Shown here: piece by piece, positions 16,952-26,091 of the stretch
Layout of the letters: the number at the start of each line of letters is the position of its first letter
Position numbering within the stretch: position 1 is the first letter of the stretch
Assembly (NCBI GenBank): GCA_017462795.1
Contig: JAFTQL010000035.1
Coordinates: 1-62,359 of the forward strand
DNA from: Clostridia bacterium
GTDB taxonomy: Bacteria; Bacillota; Clostridia; Oscillospirales; CAG-272
Direction of reading: 5' to 3'
Length of the DNA stretch: 62,359 bases
Translations under genes and position numbers: made by a program
Notes under the pieces: generated by a model
Told to the model about the DNA's origin: nothing
The model's database searches: none
What the model saw: only the letters and a program-made list of their open reading frames with translations

Positions 16952-18439
16952 ATGATATCAATCGGAAACACGACAAAAAGAAAAATAAATAATTTCTGGA
17001 ATCACTGCCTTTTCCATCCCACCGACGCCGTTGAGGACGCATGGGGTGGACGCATACTTGACAGAATATCCGAGGACGGCGCTATCAGAACGGTACGTAT
17101 TTATACCATGTTTGAGGATATCGTATATACGGACGAAAATGGTAAGCTGAAATATGACTTTCGAGTAAGCGACCTGCGTCTTGATTATCTGGTACAGAAA
17201 GGATACGACCTTCTTCTTGCGTACGCTGGCATGCCCGATCACATCGCCGCAAGCAATACGAATAAGACCAGCGTTTCCAAAAACAAGACGAGATATAAAG
17301 GCAAGCTTTTCAATACCTCTCCTCCCCGCGATTATTCTCTTTGGGAAGAGATATGCTACGAGTACACGAGACACAATGTGGAGAGATACGGTATAGAGAC
17401 AGTTTCAAAATGGCATTGCCATTGCTTTAATGAGCCGGATCTTCCCTCATTCTTTATGTCGGAGCTTCCCAAGGACGAAATACAGACACGCTGTAAAGAA
17501 TACTGCAAGCTGTATCAAAGCTTTGAAAGGGGTATAAGACGGGTATCCGATCGCATACGTATAGGCGGCCCCGCAATCGCTCGCAGCTTGGATTTTCTTG
17601 GTAGCTTTCTTGATTTTGTCAGAGAAAAAAATCTGAAGCTTGACTATATAGCAGTTCACAACTACGGAACATCCCCACGAAGGATGCATGAGGAGGGTGA
17701 CCTTATCTGCGTGCGGAACACTATCAAAAAGCATGAGGCTTATCTTGACATGATCCGCTCTCACGGATTCGGTAACACGGAGATCATAGTTGACGAATGG
17801 GGTGCGGCAAGCCACGGATTTTTTAATAAGGACGAAGCCCCGGAGCTTATGTTCCGCGAGACTGAGGTATTTTCGGCTTACTACGTAAAGCTCATTCATC
17901 AGATGCTGAGAACCGACTCCAACATTTTAAAAATGATGATATGCCTGTCAGGTCAACACGAGATGACGGAGGATTTTTCGGGCTTCCGGAATTTTCTGAC
18001 ACTCAACTTTATCGCCAAACCCATCTATAACGCGTATATTCTTGCTTCCAGGCTTGGAGAATATCTGCTGGACGCTGAAGTCGAAAATAAAAATCTTTTT
18101 GTAATACCCACTAAAAATGATCAGGGCGATTACGCGGTACTGCTTTCGTATTCCTCGGACAATTTTGAACAGACGCTCCCCGACAGAGAAGAAACCGTAA
18201 GCTTCATTGAAAACATATCCGGCAGAAAAATAACCGTTTGGCGCATTGATAAGAATACCACCAATCCCTATCGCTTGTATCAAAAAATGGGTATTGGAAC
18301 TCCTTGCGAAGAAGATCTGAAGCTTCTTCGCGAGGAAGGAAGACTGAAGCCTGTACAGGAATATATCCGCAAAGGCACGGACAGTATAAACCTGAAGCTG
18401 ACCGCCAACTGCACATATTTAATAACCATTACCGAATAA
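16952..18439 (+). CDS. GH39-family glycosidase (beta-xylosidase / alpha-L-iduronidase-like)
   Basis: 495 residues with no signal peptide, so it should be cytoplasmic. (beta/alpha)8 barrel with the acid/base Glu in HCFNEPD near residue 155 and the nucleophile Glu in IVDEWG near 274, followed by a small beta-sandwich. Known GH39 activities include beta-xylosidase, alpha-L-iduronidase and alpha-L-arabinosidase. The uronate-type promoter favours release of a sugar from a uronate-containing oligosaccharide (inference). Second gene of the M55 operon. Confidence 0.8.
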   Translation: MISIGNTTKRKINNFWNHCLFHPTDAVEDAWGGRILDRISEDGAIRTVRIYTMFEDIVYTDENGKLKYDFRVSDLRLDYLVQKGYDLLLAYAGMPDHIAASNTNKTSVSKNKTRYKGKLFNTSPPRDYSLWEEICYEYTRHNVERYGIETVSKWHCHCFNEPDLPSFFMSELPKDEIQTRCKEYCKLYQSFERGIRRVSDRIRIGGPAIARSLDFLGSFLDFVREKNLKLDYIAVHNYGTSPRRMHEEGDLICVRNTIKKHEAYLDMIRSHGFGNTEIIVDEWGAASHGFFNKDEAPELMFRETEVFSAYYVKLIHQMLRTDSNILKMMICLSGQHEMTEDFSGFRNFLTLNFIAKPIYNAYILASRLGEYLLDAEVENKNLFVIPTKNDQGDYAVLLSYSSDNFEQTLPDREETVSFIENISGRKITVWRIDKNTTNPYRLYQKMGIGTPCEEDLKLLREEGRLKPVQEYIRKGTDSINLKLTANCTYLITITE

Positions 18440-18533
18440 GAAGAAAATACACAGTATAGAGGAAATATTTATGATAATAGAATATATAATAATATAAAGA
18501 TTGGATATTTCCATAGTATCAATAAAATATCAA

Positions 18534-18573
18534 GGCGACCGCGGATTTTTTGTTCCCGCGGTCGCCCTTTTTC
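18534..18573 (+). terminator. Terminator after the GH39 gene (repeated hairpin family)
   Basis: Perfect 11-bp arms GGCGACCGCGG (18534-18544) and CCGCGGTCGCC (18556-18566), then CTTTTTC. Confidence 0.85.
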
Positions 18574-18652
18574 TTTATCAAATAATATGCAACGAGCACT
18601 ACATAAATTCGATATATCTGTTTTTCATATTCTGCCCTTGTATCTTGTATTA

Positions 18653-19654
18653 TTATGCCATTGTCTCAAGCATTTTCATCGTCACCTCATATTTACACGG
18701 ATTTCCAGCGGAATAATTTTCAAATTCACTTACCATATATTCCGCCATGCGCGCTACCTCGCCTCCAAGACTTCCCGCTATATGAGGTGTCATAAAGCAG
18801 TTGGAAAGTGTACAAAACGGATGAGAAGGCTCTACGGGCTCGGGATCTGTCACATCAAGCACCGCTGTCAGATCGGCACGCTCGGTGAGAGCGCGGACGA
18901 GATCATCCTCCACTATCTGCGCTCCTCTGCCCGTATTGATGAAGGTGCCGTACCTCGGCATCACTGAAAAATGAACATACTGTAACATTCCTTTTGTTGC
19001 CTCATTGTTCGCAAGATGGTTAGAGACCACACGGCAGGACGCAAACAACGTATCAAGTGAAACTGGGGTCACGTTCAGCGCCTCAGCCTTCTCCTCAGAC
19101 AAAAACGGATCAAAGGCAAGAACCTCAAGGTCATATTGCTTTAGCATCTCGGCAACCAACGAGCCTATCATTCCGCAGCCGATAAGTCCAACTCTTTCCT
19201 TATAATTTCCTATACACTCCGCTTTGCGCTTATATGCTTCGTCAAGACGTTTCCCAGCCATCAACCTTGTATGTGTAAAGAATCCCTTGCCGGCGAGAAT
19301 AATCTGCGCAACAGTATACTCGGCAACGGGAATCGCATTTGCCGCCCACGCGGAAAATACCTTAACTCCACAATTAAGGAATGGGCGCGCAAAGCGCTGC
19401 ACCGTACCCGCCGCGTAAAACACGCATTCCAGCTTGGGAAGAAAGTATTTTATCTCATCTTCCGTAAATACAGGCATTCCCCAAGTCGAGAAAATTATCT
19501 GCGTATCGCTGAACCTGTCGGGAGACGAAATGACATCCGCCTTGGTATATACCGCTTTGTCGAGCTCAAGCATATCGCACAACCTTGATACGACACCGTT
19601 ATTATACACGGCATAGTATTTTTCCATCTTTTCACACAAAAATATTGCTTTCAT
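18653..19654 (-). CDS. D-isomer-specific 2-hydroxyacid dehydrogenase
   Basis: 333 residues. Rossmann motif GLIGCGMIG near residue 154 for NAD(H), then the family's catalytic set: Arg in NTGRGAQIVED, Glu in VTDPEPVEP, His in TPHIAGS. Probably interconverts a 2-keto acid and a D-2-hydroxy acid in the cytoplasm; substrate unknown. The start overlaps the TIM-barrel stop by 4 nt (ATGA), with GGAGAAAAGGA upstream. Last of five genes in a redox operon. Confidence 0.85.
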   Translation of the reverse strand: MKAIFLCEKMEKYYAVYNNGVVSRLCDMLELDKAVYTKADVISSPDRFSDTQIIFSTWGMPVFTEDEIKYFLPKLECVFYAAGTVQRFARPFLNCGVKVFSAWAANAIPVAEYTVAQIILAGKGFFTHTRLMAGKRLDEAYKRKAECIGNYKERVGLIGCGMIGSLVAEMLKQYDLEVLAFDPFLSEEKAEALNVTPVSLDTLFASCRVVSNHLANNEATKGMLQYVHFSVMPRYGTFINTGRGAQIVEDDLVRALTERADLTAVLDVTDPEPVEPSHPFCTLSNCFMTPHIAGSLGGEVARMAEYMVSEFENYSAGNPCKYEVTMKMLETMA

Positions 19655-20412
19655 TCCTTTTCTCCTATAATAGCTCTTAATGCCTTTGCCTCAGCGGAAA
19701 GCGAAGCCATTTTATCATCGGGCATAAATTCAAGCAGTAGTGTTCGGGGGGTGTTGAATTCGCGCAGATAGCTTTGCCATTCTTCTATCCCATCATTTAA
19801 CGAAAATCGCTGTGTTTCTTTCCATTGAAATACGTGGATGTGATGTGTAAAGGGGGCGATTACCCTGGCATACGTCAAATTTTCCTCTATCGTCTGCCAT
19901 TGAAAAGGCTGCCAATACATTTGAAAATTGGGAGAGTCTATCTCTCGCATCAGCTCAAGAGCATCGTCCAATCGCTGAGTGTAAGTATTTTTATGACATT
20001 CCATACACAGAATAACACCTTCACTGCTTGCAATCACCGCGGCTTGCTTGCACTGCTCTGTCAATTCCTGCTTTTCCTGTTCGGAGTATTCTTCGCCGCT
20101 TTTCGTTCCGCACCAAAGGCGCAGAATATCCGCGCCTAAAATCTTAGCGGCTTGGATATAATCCTCCAGCTCCTCTATAGGCGTTTCGCCCAAGCGAAAA
20201 TACGTACCGTAGGATGAGCACTCAATGCCGTATTCCGTCTGTAGCGCGGCAAGCTCGTAAAGACGCCCCTTATCATGGCATGGCGCATGAATATCACTTC
20301 CCCATTCTATACAGGAAAGCCCCGCTTTGTTTGTTTCTTCTAATATTTCCTGCGGTGTATACTGTCGAAAAGAAACCGACACAACGCCTAAGCGATAGTT
20401 ATTCTTCTTCAT
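19651..20412 (-). CDS. Sugar phosphate isomerase/epimerase-like TIM barrel (AP endonuclease 2 fold)
   Basis: 253 residues from ATG 20412, preceded by AGGAG at 8 nt; this start lies 14 nt inside the upstream gene. Metal-ligand patterns of the xylose-isomerase-like family are visible: IEWGSDIH, LRLWCGT, CMECHKN, HHIHVFQW and LLLEFMPDD. Members isomerise, epimerise or dehydrate sugars and inositols with a divalent metal. Substrate unknown; it stands between an FAD reductase and a hydroxyacid dehydrogenase. Confidence 0.75.
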   Translation of the reverse strand: MKKNNYRLGVVSVSFRQYTPQEILEETNKAGLSCIEWGSDIHAPCHDKGRLYELAALQTEYGIECSSYGTYFRLGETPIEELEDYIQAAKILGADILRLWCGTKSGEEYSEQEKQELTEQCKQAAVIASSEGVILCMECHKNTYTQRLDDALELMREIDSPNFQMYWQPFQWQTIEENLTYARVIAPFTHHIHVFQWKETQRFSLNDGIEEWQSYLREFNTPRTLLLEFMPDDKMASLSAEAKALRAIIGEKE

Positions 20413-22198
20413 TGTCAAGCTCCTGCTTCTTTCTTGCCAGCAGTGTCTCAAACCACAGTTCAGGTGTGGGCATTGGCGAGACCTTTTTTATATATGATAC
20501 CGCGTTTTTCGTCAACGTGCGAGTATCTCTCTGTTTACCGCCGCTTCTATCGGGCGTGCAGTCCACAAGCGCCGAGCCGTGGGTTCCGATATTCTCCGCC
20601 GAACAAAGCATTGCCGAAAGGACAGCGCGCTGTGTAAGTACCGTATCATACAGTTTGAACAGCTCCGCGGTCTGTGACTTATCCTCTATTGCGACCGTCT
20701 CAAAAAACTCATCGCATATCTTACTCACCTTCTCAAGCAGAGCCTTCATGCCATCAGTACTTCTGTCAAAATCCGCCACACGGCTCATCTCTGTCTGTAG
20801 CCCGTCTCTTATCTCTGTTATATCTGACTTACCGTATTTGATATTTGGTACAGTATAACTTGGTATAGCACGTTGAGCGTCCTTTTTTCCTGCTATATGC
20901 TCTGCCGCCCTGAGACTTCCCACCTGTGTAGAGTTCAACGCGCTTCCGCCCGGTCGATATACACCGAATGTTCCTGCCGCTTCTCCCGCGACATAAAGCC
21001 CCTCTATCTCGGTCTGCCAATTTTCATCGACTGCCACACCGCCGTTGCAGTGTTGAGCGCACACGGCTATTTCAAGATATTCTGTATAAAGGTCAATACC
21101 GTGAGACGCGTATAACTCAATGGCACCCTCATTCATTTTTTCCAATCGCTCAATAGGTGTCCCGAACAATGCGCCCGAACGACGGAGATACTCGTAAGCT
21201 TCGGTGGGAAGAACAGCAAATCCATTTTCTAAGCCTCTTGGATTTTTGGTGTAATCAAGAAATACTCTGTTGCCTTTCTTTATCTGCTCAGCAACGAGAA
21301 TATCGACCTTTGATGAGCCATCTGTCTTTCGCGTGTCAAAGGGCCACTGATAGCCCTTTAAGAATATAAGTCCGAGTGAACCATCGCCTGATTTCTCATA
21401 CAGAAATTCACTCTCGTTTCCGTCCTTATCTACAGAAATATATCTTGGCAACACCTGCTGATACGTTCCCGACAAATTCCAACGGAATTTTGTGCTTGCT
21501 ATGCCGTACTGCCATTCCTCCATATTGGAAAGCGCCGCTCCCGCATCGATTGCAAGTCCCGTAGCTCCGTGCTGGCTTTCCGGATAAACGGTGTTTTTAT
21601 AGATGCACGCGGGACCGCCTGTGCAAAGTATAACACTTTGACAAGCTATTACAGATAGATCTCCCGTTACTGTATTGACACAGGCTACGCCTGTTACAGA
21701 ATTATCATTTGTCAAAATTTTAATAACTCGCTGAAAATCTATTATTTCAATCCCCTTGTCAATTACAGACCGCTCAAGCGCCTCTGTCATATATTTTGAG
21801 GTGAGAGGTCCGCAGGAGGTGGCGCGGGTTCGCGGATCATGGTCGGTCTTATATCCCGCGTACTCTCCGAACTCATTGGTCGGGAAAGGCACGCCAAGCT
21901 CCACAAGGCGCATAAAGCATCTCGTTGAATACGCGGCTTCAGCCAACGCGTGCTCGCCCATAACGCCGCCTCCCGAATACAGTGTGTCCGCCATTTCTCT
22001 TACGCTGTCCCCGTCCGAGCCGCAGAGCGAGAGCTTATAATAGGTCTGCTTATCACTTCCCGTGTTTCTTGACGTTCCCATAAATCTGCCCTCGGTAATG
22101 ATGGCAATATCCCTCACCCCGAGATCGTACAGCCTGTCAGCCGCGTTAAAGCCCGCACAACCCGTACCTATTATGAGCGTATTGTACTTGTTCTTCAT
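20399..22198 (-). CDS. FAD-dependent oxidoreductase, fumarate reductase/succinate dehydrogenase flavoprotein-like
   Basis: 599 residues. FAD-binding IIGTGCAGFNAA near residue 9, a TSCGPLT segment, and a C-terminal FAD motif YVAGEAAGTFGVYRPGGSALNS. It resembles soluble flavoprotein subunits that reduce or oxidise C-C bonds; the partner iron-sulfur subunit is missing, so electrons may come from the OYE-like protein in the same operon. The start overlaps the SDR stop (ATGA). Whether the true substrate is an enoate or a cyclic polyol is not known. Confidence 0.75.
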   Translation of the reverse strand: MKNKYNTLIIGTGCAGFNAADRLYDLGVRDIAIITEGRFMGTSRNTGSDKQTYYKLSLCGSDGDSVREMADTLYSGGGVMGEHALAEAAYSTRCFMRLVELGVPFPTNEFGEYAGYKTDHDPRTRATSCGPLTSKYMTEALERSVIDKGIEIIDFQRVIKILTNDNSVTGVACVNTVTGDLSVIACQSVILCTGGPACIYKNTVYPESQHGATGLAIDAGAALSNMEEWQYGIASTKFRWNLSGTYQQVLPRYISVDKDGNESEFLYEKSGDGSLGLIFLKGYQWPFDTRKTDGSSKVDILVAEQIKKGNRVFLDYTKNPRGLENGFAVLPTEAYEYLRRSGALFGTPIERLEKMNEGAIELYASHGIDLYTEYLEIAVCAQHCNGGVAVDENWQTEIEGLYVAGEAAGTFGVYRPGGSALNSTQVGSLRAAEHIAGKKDAQRAIPSYTVPNIKYGKSDITEIRDGLQTEMSRVADFDRSTDGMKALLEKVSKICDEFFETVAIEDKSQTAELFKLYDTVLTQRAVLSAMLCSAENIGTHGSALVDCTPDRSGGKQRDTRTLTKNAVSYIKKVSPMPTPELWFETLLARKKQELDNEEE

Positions 22199-22926
22199 AG
22201 CTTTCTTATGTGCATTCCTCCGTCAATAATAAAGGACTGCCCTGTAGTATATCCAAATGTTCCGTCACACAGGGCAACTACCGCTTTAGCGATATCATCG
22301 GGTGTTCCCCACCGTCCTATTGGAACAAGACCGTCCGCAATAAGCTTATCGTACTTCTCCTTGACCGCCGCCGTCATTCCAGTTGCGATGATACCGGGGC
22401 AGATCTCGTTGACGGTAATTCCCTCGCCTGCAAGCCTGTCGGCAAACAGCTTTGTTATCATGGAAACTCCCGCTTTGGATATACAGTATTCCCCGCGGCT
22501 CGTTGAGCTTGTGTATGCCGAGCAAGAAGAAATGTTGACGATAGCGCCGCCCTTGCCCTGCTTTATCATCCGGTTTGCTACCGCCTGAGTCAAAAACAAT
22601 GTGCCTTTGGTATTGATTCCCATAACGAAATCATAGCTTTCCTCGGTCAACTCCAGAATATCACGGCGCACCTTGGGCGCGACTCCCGCAACATTGACAA
22701 GAACGGAGATATTTCCTTTTTGTACTGCCATATCAACAAGATTCTGTCTTGAATCCGCGCAGGATAAGTCTCCCTTAACGTATGTAAAATCATGTCCGTC
22801 AAAATCGGGAAGATTATTCGCCTCCATTATATCCATACCAACTACCGAATATCCCGCGCGGCAAAGCCAAAGCGCGCTTTCTTTGCCTATTCCTCCGAGA
22901 ACCCCCGTAACCACCGCAATTTTCAT
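22195..22926 (-). CDS. Short-chain dehydrogenase/reductase
   Basis: 243 residues of FabG type: TGVLGGIGKESA for NAD(P), NVAG near residue 83, SSCSAY with the catalytic Ser, Tyr and Lys in YCISKAG, and CPGIIATGMT. It shares one base with the OYE stop (TAATG) and has AAGGAG 8 nt upstream. Probably oxidises a secondary alcohol of the operon's substrate. Confidence 0.85.
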   Translation of the reverse strand: MKIAVVTGVLGGIGKESALWLCRAGYSVVGMDIMEANNLPDFDGHDFTYVKGDLSCADSRQNLVDMAVQKGNISVLVNVAGVAPKVRRDILELTEESYDFVMGINTKGTLFLTQAVANRMIKQGKGGAIVNISSCSAYTSSTSRGEYCISKAGVSMITKLFADRLAGEGITVNEICPGIIATGMTAAVKEKYDKLIADGLVPIGRWGTPDDIAKAVVALCDGTFGYTTGQSFIIDGGMHIRKL

Positions 22927-24119
22927 TATTTTATCTCCTTATAAAGCTTTCTGTAATATTCATTGAATACCGCGCATCCCGATACCTTTTTGTTTCGCAT
23001 AAGCTCCGTACACTTTGAACAAGCGAGACAGCATTTTTTCGGGTCAAACGCCCCATTCATATAGTCTCTGTAAAGCATGGGATATGCCAGCCACATTCTG
23101 CCGTACCCCACCAAATCGCAAACACCGTCACGCAATTGCCTTTCCGACTGCTCCATCAAATCCTCTCTGTAATATGACAATCCCGAGCCGACTACGCAAA
23201 GCGACGGAAATTTTTGCTTGATATGCTTTTCTATCGTCACAAAGCGTTCAAGTCCCGTCTCGGCAGACTCAGGAGCGATATATCCGCCCTTTCGGTAAGG
23301 ACGGTTAACGTGAGGATTGTAATAGGGGTTGCCCACGGTTACGTTCAGTATTTGTATTCCCTCTTTTACAAGTCTCTCTATGAGCATATCGGGCTCGGTA
23401 AGATCAAGCTTGTTCGCTTCCGTCGTACCGAAGCCATACGGTTTTGGTACCATGTCCGAAACGCTAAGGCGTGTTGTCAGCAAAATATCCTCGGAGATTG
23501 CCGCTCTTACCGCCCGAACACAAGCAAGATATAGCCGCATGCGGTTTTCAAAACTTCCGCCGTACCGTCCGTCACGGGTAAATGCAGACAAAAGCTCCTG
23601 AAAGAGATATCCGTGGCAGGATTTTACATCCACTCCGTCAAAGCCCGCCTCCACCGCCAGACGAGCGGAGCATACATACTTTTCGGGAAGCGTATCCAAA
23701 TATTCGTCCGTTACGATATTCCCGTCCGTCACAGGACGCCTTTCCTCATAGATAGGGTGACGATAGGCGATCATAGGCGTAATGCTCTGTCTGCCCGAAT
23801 GGGTCAGCTGAAGAATAAATATGGGGGATATACCGCACTCCTCCATAGCGATTCTTCTCATATCGCTCAAAAGCTTTTTGAAGTCGCTCAGATTATCCCA
23901 CGTAAGCATCATTTGTCTTGGATTGGTTCTTCCTTCGGGACAAACCGCGTTTGCCTCAAACCACACCACTCCCGCGCCTCCTTCAGCAGCTTTTATGTAT
24001 TTTTCGCATGTCAGCTCGCTCGGGCTTCCGTCCTCGTTGCAGTCGCAACCCTCCATAGGCTGAAATACTACTCTATTCGGAATTTGTTTTTTACCAATAT
24101 AAATGCATGAATCGATCAT
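22926..24119 (-). CDS. Old yellow enzyme-like NADH:flavin oxidoreductase with C-terminal iron-sulfur motif
   Basis: 397 residues. FMN-binding TIM barrel with QLTHSGRQS and the active-site region VDVKSCHGYLFQEL. The C-terminus has C-x2-C-x2-C-x11-C (starting at KCCLACSKC), the 4Fe-4S pattern of the 2,4-dienoyl-CoA reductase subgroup, but the FAD/NAD domain that normally follows is absent, so electrons may be exchanged with the separate FAD protein of the operon. First gene behind the promoter at 24156-24184. Confidence 0.85.
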   Translation of the reverse strand: MIDSCIYIGKKQIPNRVVFQPMEGCDCNEDGSPSELTCEKYIKAAEGGAGVVWFEANAVCPEGRTNPRQMMLTWDNLSDFKKLLSDMRRIAMEECGISPIFILQLTHSGRQSITPMIAYRHPIYEERRPVTDGNIVTDEYLDTLPEKYVCSARLAVEAGFDGVDVKSCHGYLFQELLSAFTRDGRYGGSFENRMRLYLACVRAVRAAISEDILLTTRLSVSDMVPKPYGFGTTEANKLDLTEPDMLIERLVKEGIQILNVTVGNPYYNPHVNRPYRKGGYIAPESAETGLERFVTIEKHIKQKFPSLCVVGSGLSYYREDLMEQSERQLRDGVCDLVGYGRMWLAYPMLYRDYMNGAFDPKKCCLACSKCTELMRNKKVSGCAVFNEYYRKLYKEIK

Positions 24120-24155
24120 CTTTTAAACAAACCTCTTTATTTTTATTGCGATTAC

Positions 24156-24184
24156 ATTATATCAGAAAATAAAGACAATTTAAA
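24156..24184 (-). promoter_or_regulatory. Promoter of the OYE redox operon
   Basis: Minus strand TTTAAA (24179-24184), 17-bp spacer, TATAAT (24156-24161). The poor -35 suggests need of an activator; the phased repeats at 24191-24223 begin 6 bp upstream. Confidence 0.5.
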
Positions 24185-24190
24185 TGTTTT

Positions 24191-24223
24191 TTCTTGCAAT
24201 ATATATTGCTTTTCTTGCAAGAA
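24191..24223. promoter_or_regulatory. Phased direct repeats and palindromes between divergent promoters
   Basis: TTCTTGCAA occurs at 24191-24199 and 24212-24220, exactly 21 bp apart. GCAATATATATTGC (24196-24209) and TTCTTGCAAGAA (24212-24223) are perfect palindromes. The right copy fills the spacer of the AraC promoter and the left one adjoins the -35 of the OYE operon, which would allow self-repression and activation by one regulator (inference). Confidence 0.55.
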
Positions 24224-24234
24224 TATGATACAAT
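24206..24234 (+). promoter_or_regulatory. Promoter of AraC gene at 24256
   Basis: TTGCTT (24206-24211), 17-bp spacer, TACAAT (24229-24234). Confidence 0.6.
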
Positions 24235-24255
24235 AGATCAAAGGAAGTGGGTTTT

Positions 24256-25038
24256 ATGAATTATAAATTTGATACGGACAGATTTTCGTTTGAATATTTG
24301 GAGAGCGAAATTGAAAATACCGTTTTATGGGAGAACCATTGCCATTCGCGATACGAAATAATTGCGGTATCAGAGGGATATATCAGTATTATGATCGAGG
24401 GGCGAAGCTATAACGTGACAGCTGATCAAGCGGTGATCATCCCCCCGTTAGCGTATCATACCGTTACCGCAAATAAAAAAGGAATTTATAAAAGAATAAC
24501 GGTACTGTTTGACCGCTCTGCGATTCCAGATATATTGCAAAAGCTCTTTGAAAAAGATCACTTGGCAATTCCTGTATTTTACTCATATCAACTCAATGAT
24601 CTCAAAAGGGTATGCAGATCGGAGCGCGGTGAGCTTTACATGCCGTTGGCTGAAAGTCTGATGATACAAATGTTGTACGAGTATATTGATTCGGAAGCCG
24701 CAAATACCGCGACGGATATTGGCGAGCCGTTGAATCAGGTTATTTCTTATATCGACAAGCATTTGCGCGAAAAAATAAAGCTTGACGATATCGCCGTTCA
24801 TACGGCACGCTCAAAATCCTCGATCTGTCATTTGTTCAGGGAGCAAATGAAAATATCTCCCAAGCAATACATACTTCAAAAAAAGCTTGCCCTTGCCGAA
24901 AAACTGATCCGCGACGGAACACCTCCCACCATCGCGGCTATGCAGATAGGGTATGATAATTACAGCGATTTTTACCGTATGTACATCAAGCACATTCAAA
25001 AGACACCGTCAAAGAAGAAAACACAAAAATTCGTATAA
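24256..25038 (+). CDS. AraC-family transcriptional regulator of the OYE operon
   Basis: 260 residues from ATG 24256 with AAAGGAAG upstream; the GTG at 24247 lies inside the site. Cupin-type N-terminal domain (HCHSRYEI near residue 31; VIIPPLAYHT) and C-terminal double HTH (about 160-255, ARSKSSICHLFREQ, then IGYDNYSDFYRMY). Divergent from the OYE operon with phased direct repeats between; probably its local activator. Confidence 0.85.
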   Translation: MNYKFDTDRFSFEYLESEIENTVLWENHCHSRYEIIAVSEGYISIMIEGRSYNVTADQAVIIPPLAYHTVTANKKGIYKRITVLFDRSAIPDILQKLFEKDHLAIPVFYSYQLNDLKRVCRSERGELYMPLAESLMIQMLYEYIDSEAANTATDIGEPLNQVISYIDKHLREKIKLDDIAVHTARSKSSICHLFREQMKISPKQYILQKKLALAEKLIRDGTPPTIAAMQIGYDNYSDFYRMYIKHIQKTPSKKKTQKFV

Positions 25039-25109
25039 CGACTATTTTTCATAAAATACGTGGAATCTGTCTGAACCGCATCCTTATACCATGAGCCGCT
25101 GGATGCTAT

Positions 25110-25152
25110 AAAAAAGGGGCTGTTGCAAATCATTTGCAACAGTCCCTTTTTC
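25110..25152. terminator. Bidirectional terminator between AraC and ribokinase genes
   Basis: Arms of about 20 bp: AAAAAGGGGCTGTTGCAAAT pairs with the sequence ending AGTCCCTTTTT, with one G-U pair. A and T runs on both sides suit termination in both directions. Confidence 0.9.
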
Positions 25153-25158
25153 ACGGTT

Positions 25159-26091
25159 CTACTTATTTATCTTTATGGTATTGCTCTTCAAAAATTCTGC
25201 GACCTCATCAGCCGTGGGAATGGACACGCTTGCTCCTGCCCTGCCAATTGTTATGGAGGACACGGCGGAGGCATAATACACTGCCTGCTCTATGCTTTTA
25301 CCGTCACAGAGCGCGGAGCAAAATCCACCGATAAAGCTGTCGCCCGCCGCGGTGGTATCGACACGCTTTACATCAAATACGCCCACGCGGCGTACTTCTT
25401 CTCCGTTATGATAAGCGCATCCCCGACCGCCCAACGTAATTATGGCGTTCTTACATCCCATCCGCCTCAGCTCCGCCATTGCCGTCTCGGCATCGTCATC
25501 GTTATTCTGCGGTATTCCCGTTATAAGCCGAGTCTCTATCTCATTGGGTATTATCCAATCGATATATCCGTAAATATCCTTTTCAAGCTCCTTGACGGGA
25601 GCGGGATTCAGTATTACCGTCTTGCCCCTGTCCTTTGCCATCCGAGCGGCGGCAAGCACCGCGGATGTGGGCACCTCCAATTGCATAACGAGTATATCCG
25701 CCCAATCAAACAGCTCCGAATGCTCTTCTATTTGCTCGGGAGTGAGCATATCATTCGCTCCAACATCCACCACTATCTGATTGTCTCCGCCGCAAACGGT
25801 TATAAGCGCCGCTCCCGTCGCAGTATCGGTTCTGATAACGGAGGCGCAGTCCACGCCATGGTTGCTCAAATTTTGCAATGATATTTCTCCCCCATGATCC
25901 CGTCCTACCGCTCCGAGCATTCTGACATTACACCCAAGCTTGGCAATAGCGATCGCCTGATTTGCTCCCTTGCCTCCGCAGTTCATGGCGAAATTGTTTC
26001 CTATAAGCGATTCGCCGAGCCTCGGCGGTCTGTCGGCATGAACCACATAATCAACATTTATGCCGCCGATCACAAGTACGTTTCTGCTCAT
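25159..26091 (-). CDS. rbsK: Ribokinase (PfkB family)
   Basis: 310 residues. PfkB signatures: GGKGANQA near residue 39 and DTTAAGDSFIGGF near 250 with the catalytic Asp, and ILNPAPV. It phosphorylates ribose or a related pentose/ketose in the cytoplasm. The start overlaps the epimerase stop by 4 nt. Last gene of the long operon, just before a strong terminator. Together with the nucleoside hydrolase and epimerase it makes a ribose-to-pentose-phosphate route likely. Confidence 0.85.
   Translation of the reverse strand: MSRNVLVIGGINVDYVVHADRPPRLGESLIGNNFAMNCGGKGANQAIAIAKLGCNVRMLGAVGRDHGGEISLQNLSNHGVDCASVIRTDTATGAALITVCGGDNQIVVDVGANDMLTPEQIEEHSELFDWADILVMQLEVPTSAVLAAARMAKDRGKTVILNPAPVKELEKDIYGYIDWIIPNEIETRLITGIPQNNDDDAETAMAELRRMGCKNAIITLGGRGCAYHNGEEVRRVGVFDVKRVDTTAAGDSFIGGFCSALCDGKSIEQAVYYASAVSSITIGRAGASVSIPTADEVAEFLKSNTIKINK

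Noticed and set aside
18472..18498. An 8-codon frame after the GH39 gene with GAGGAA upstream
   Set aside because: Too short and low in complexity (mostly Ile), and not like peptides A-C.
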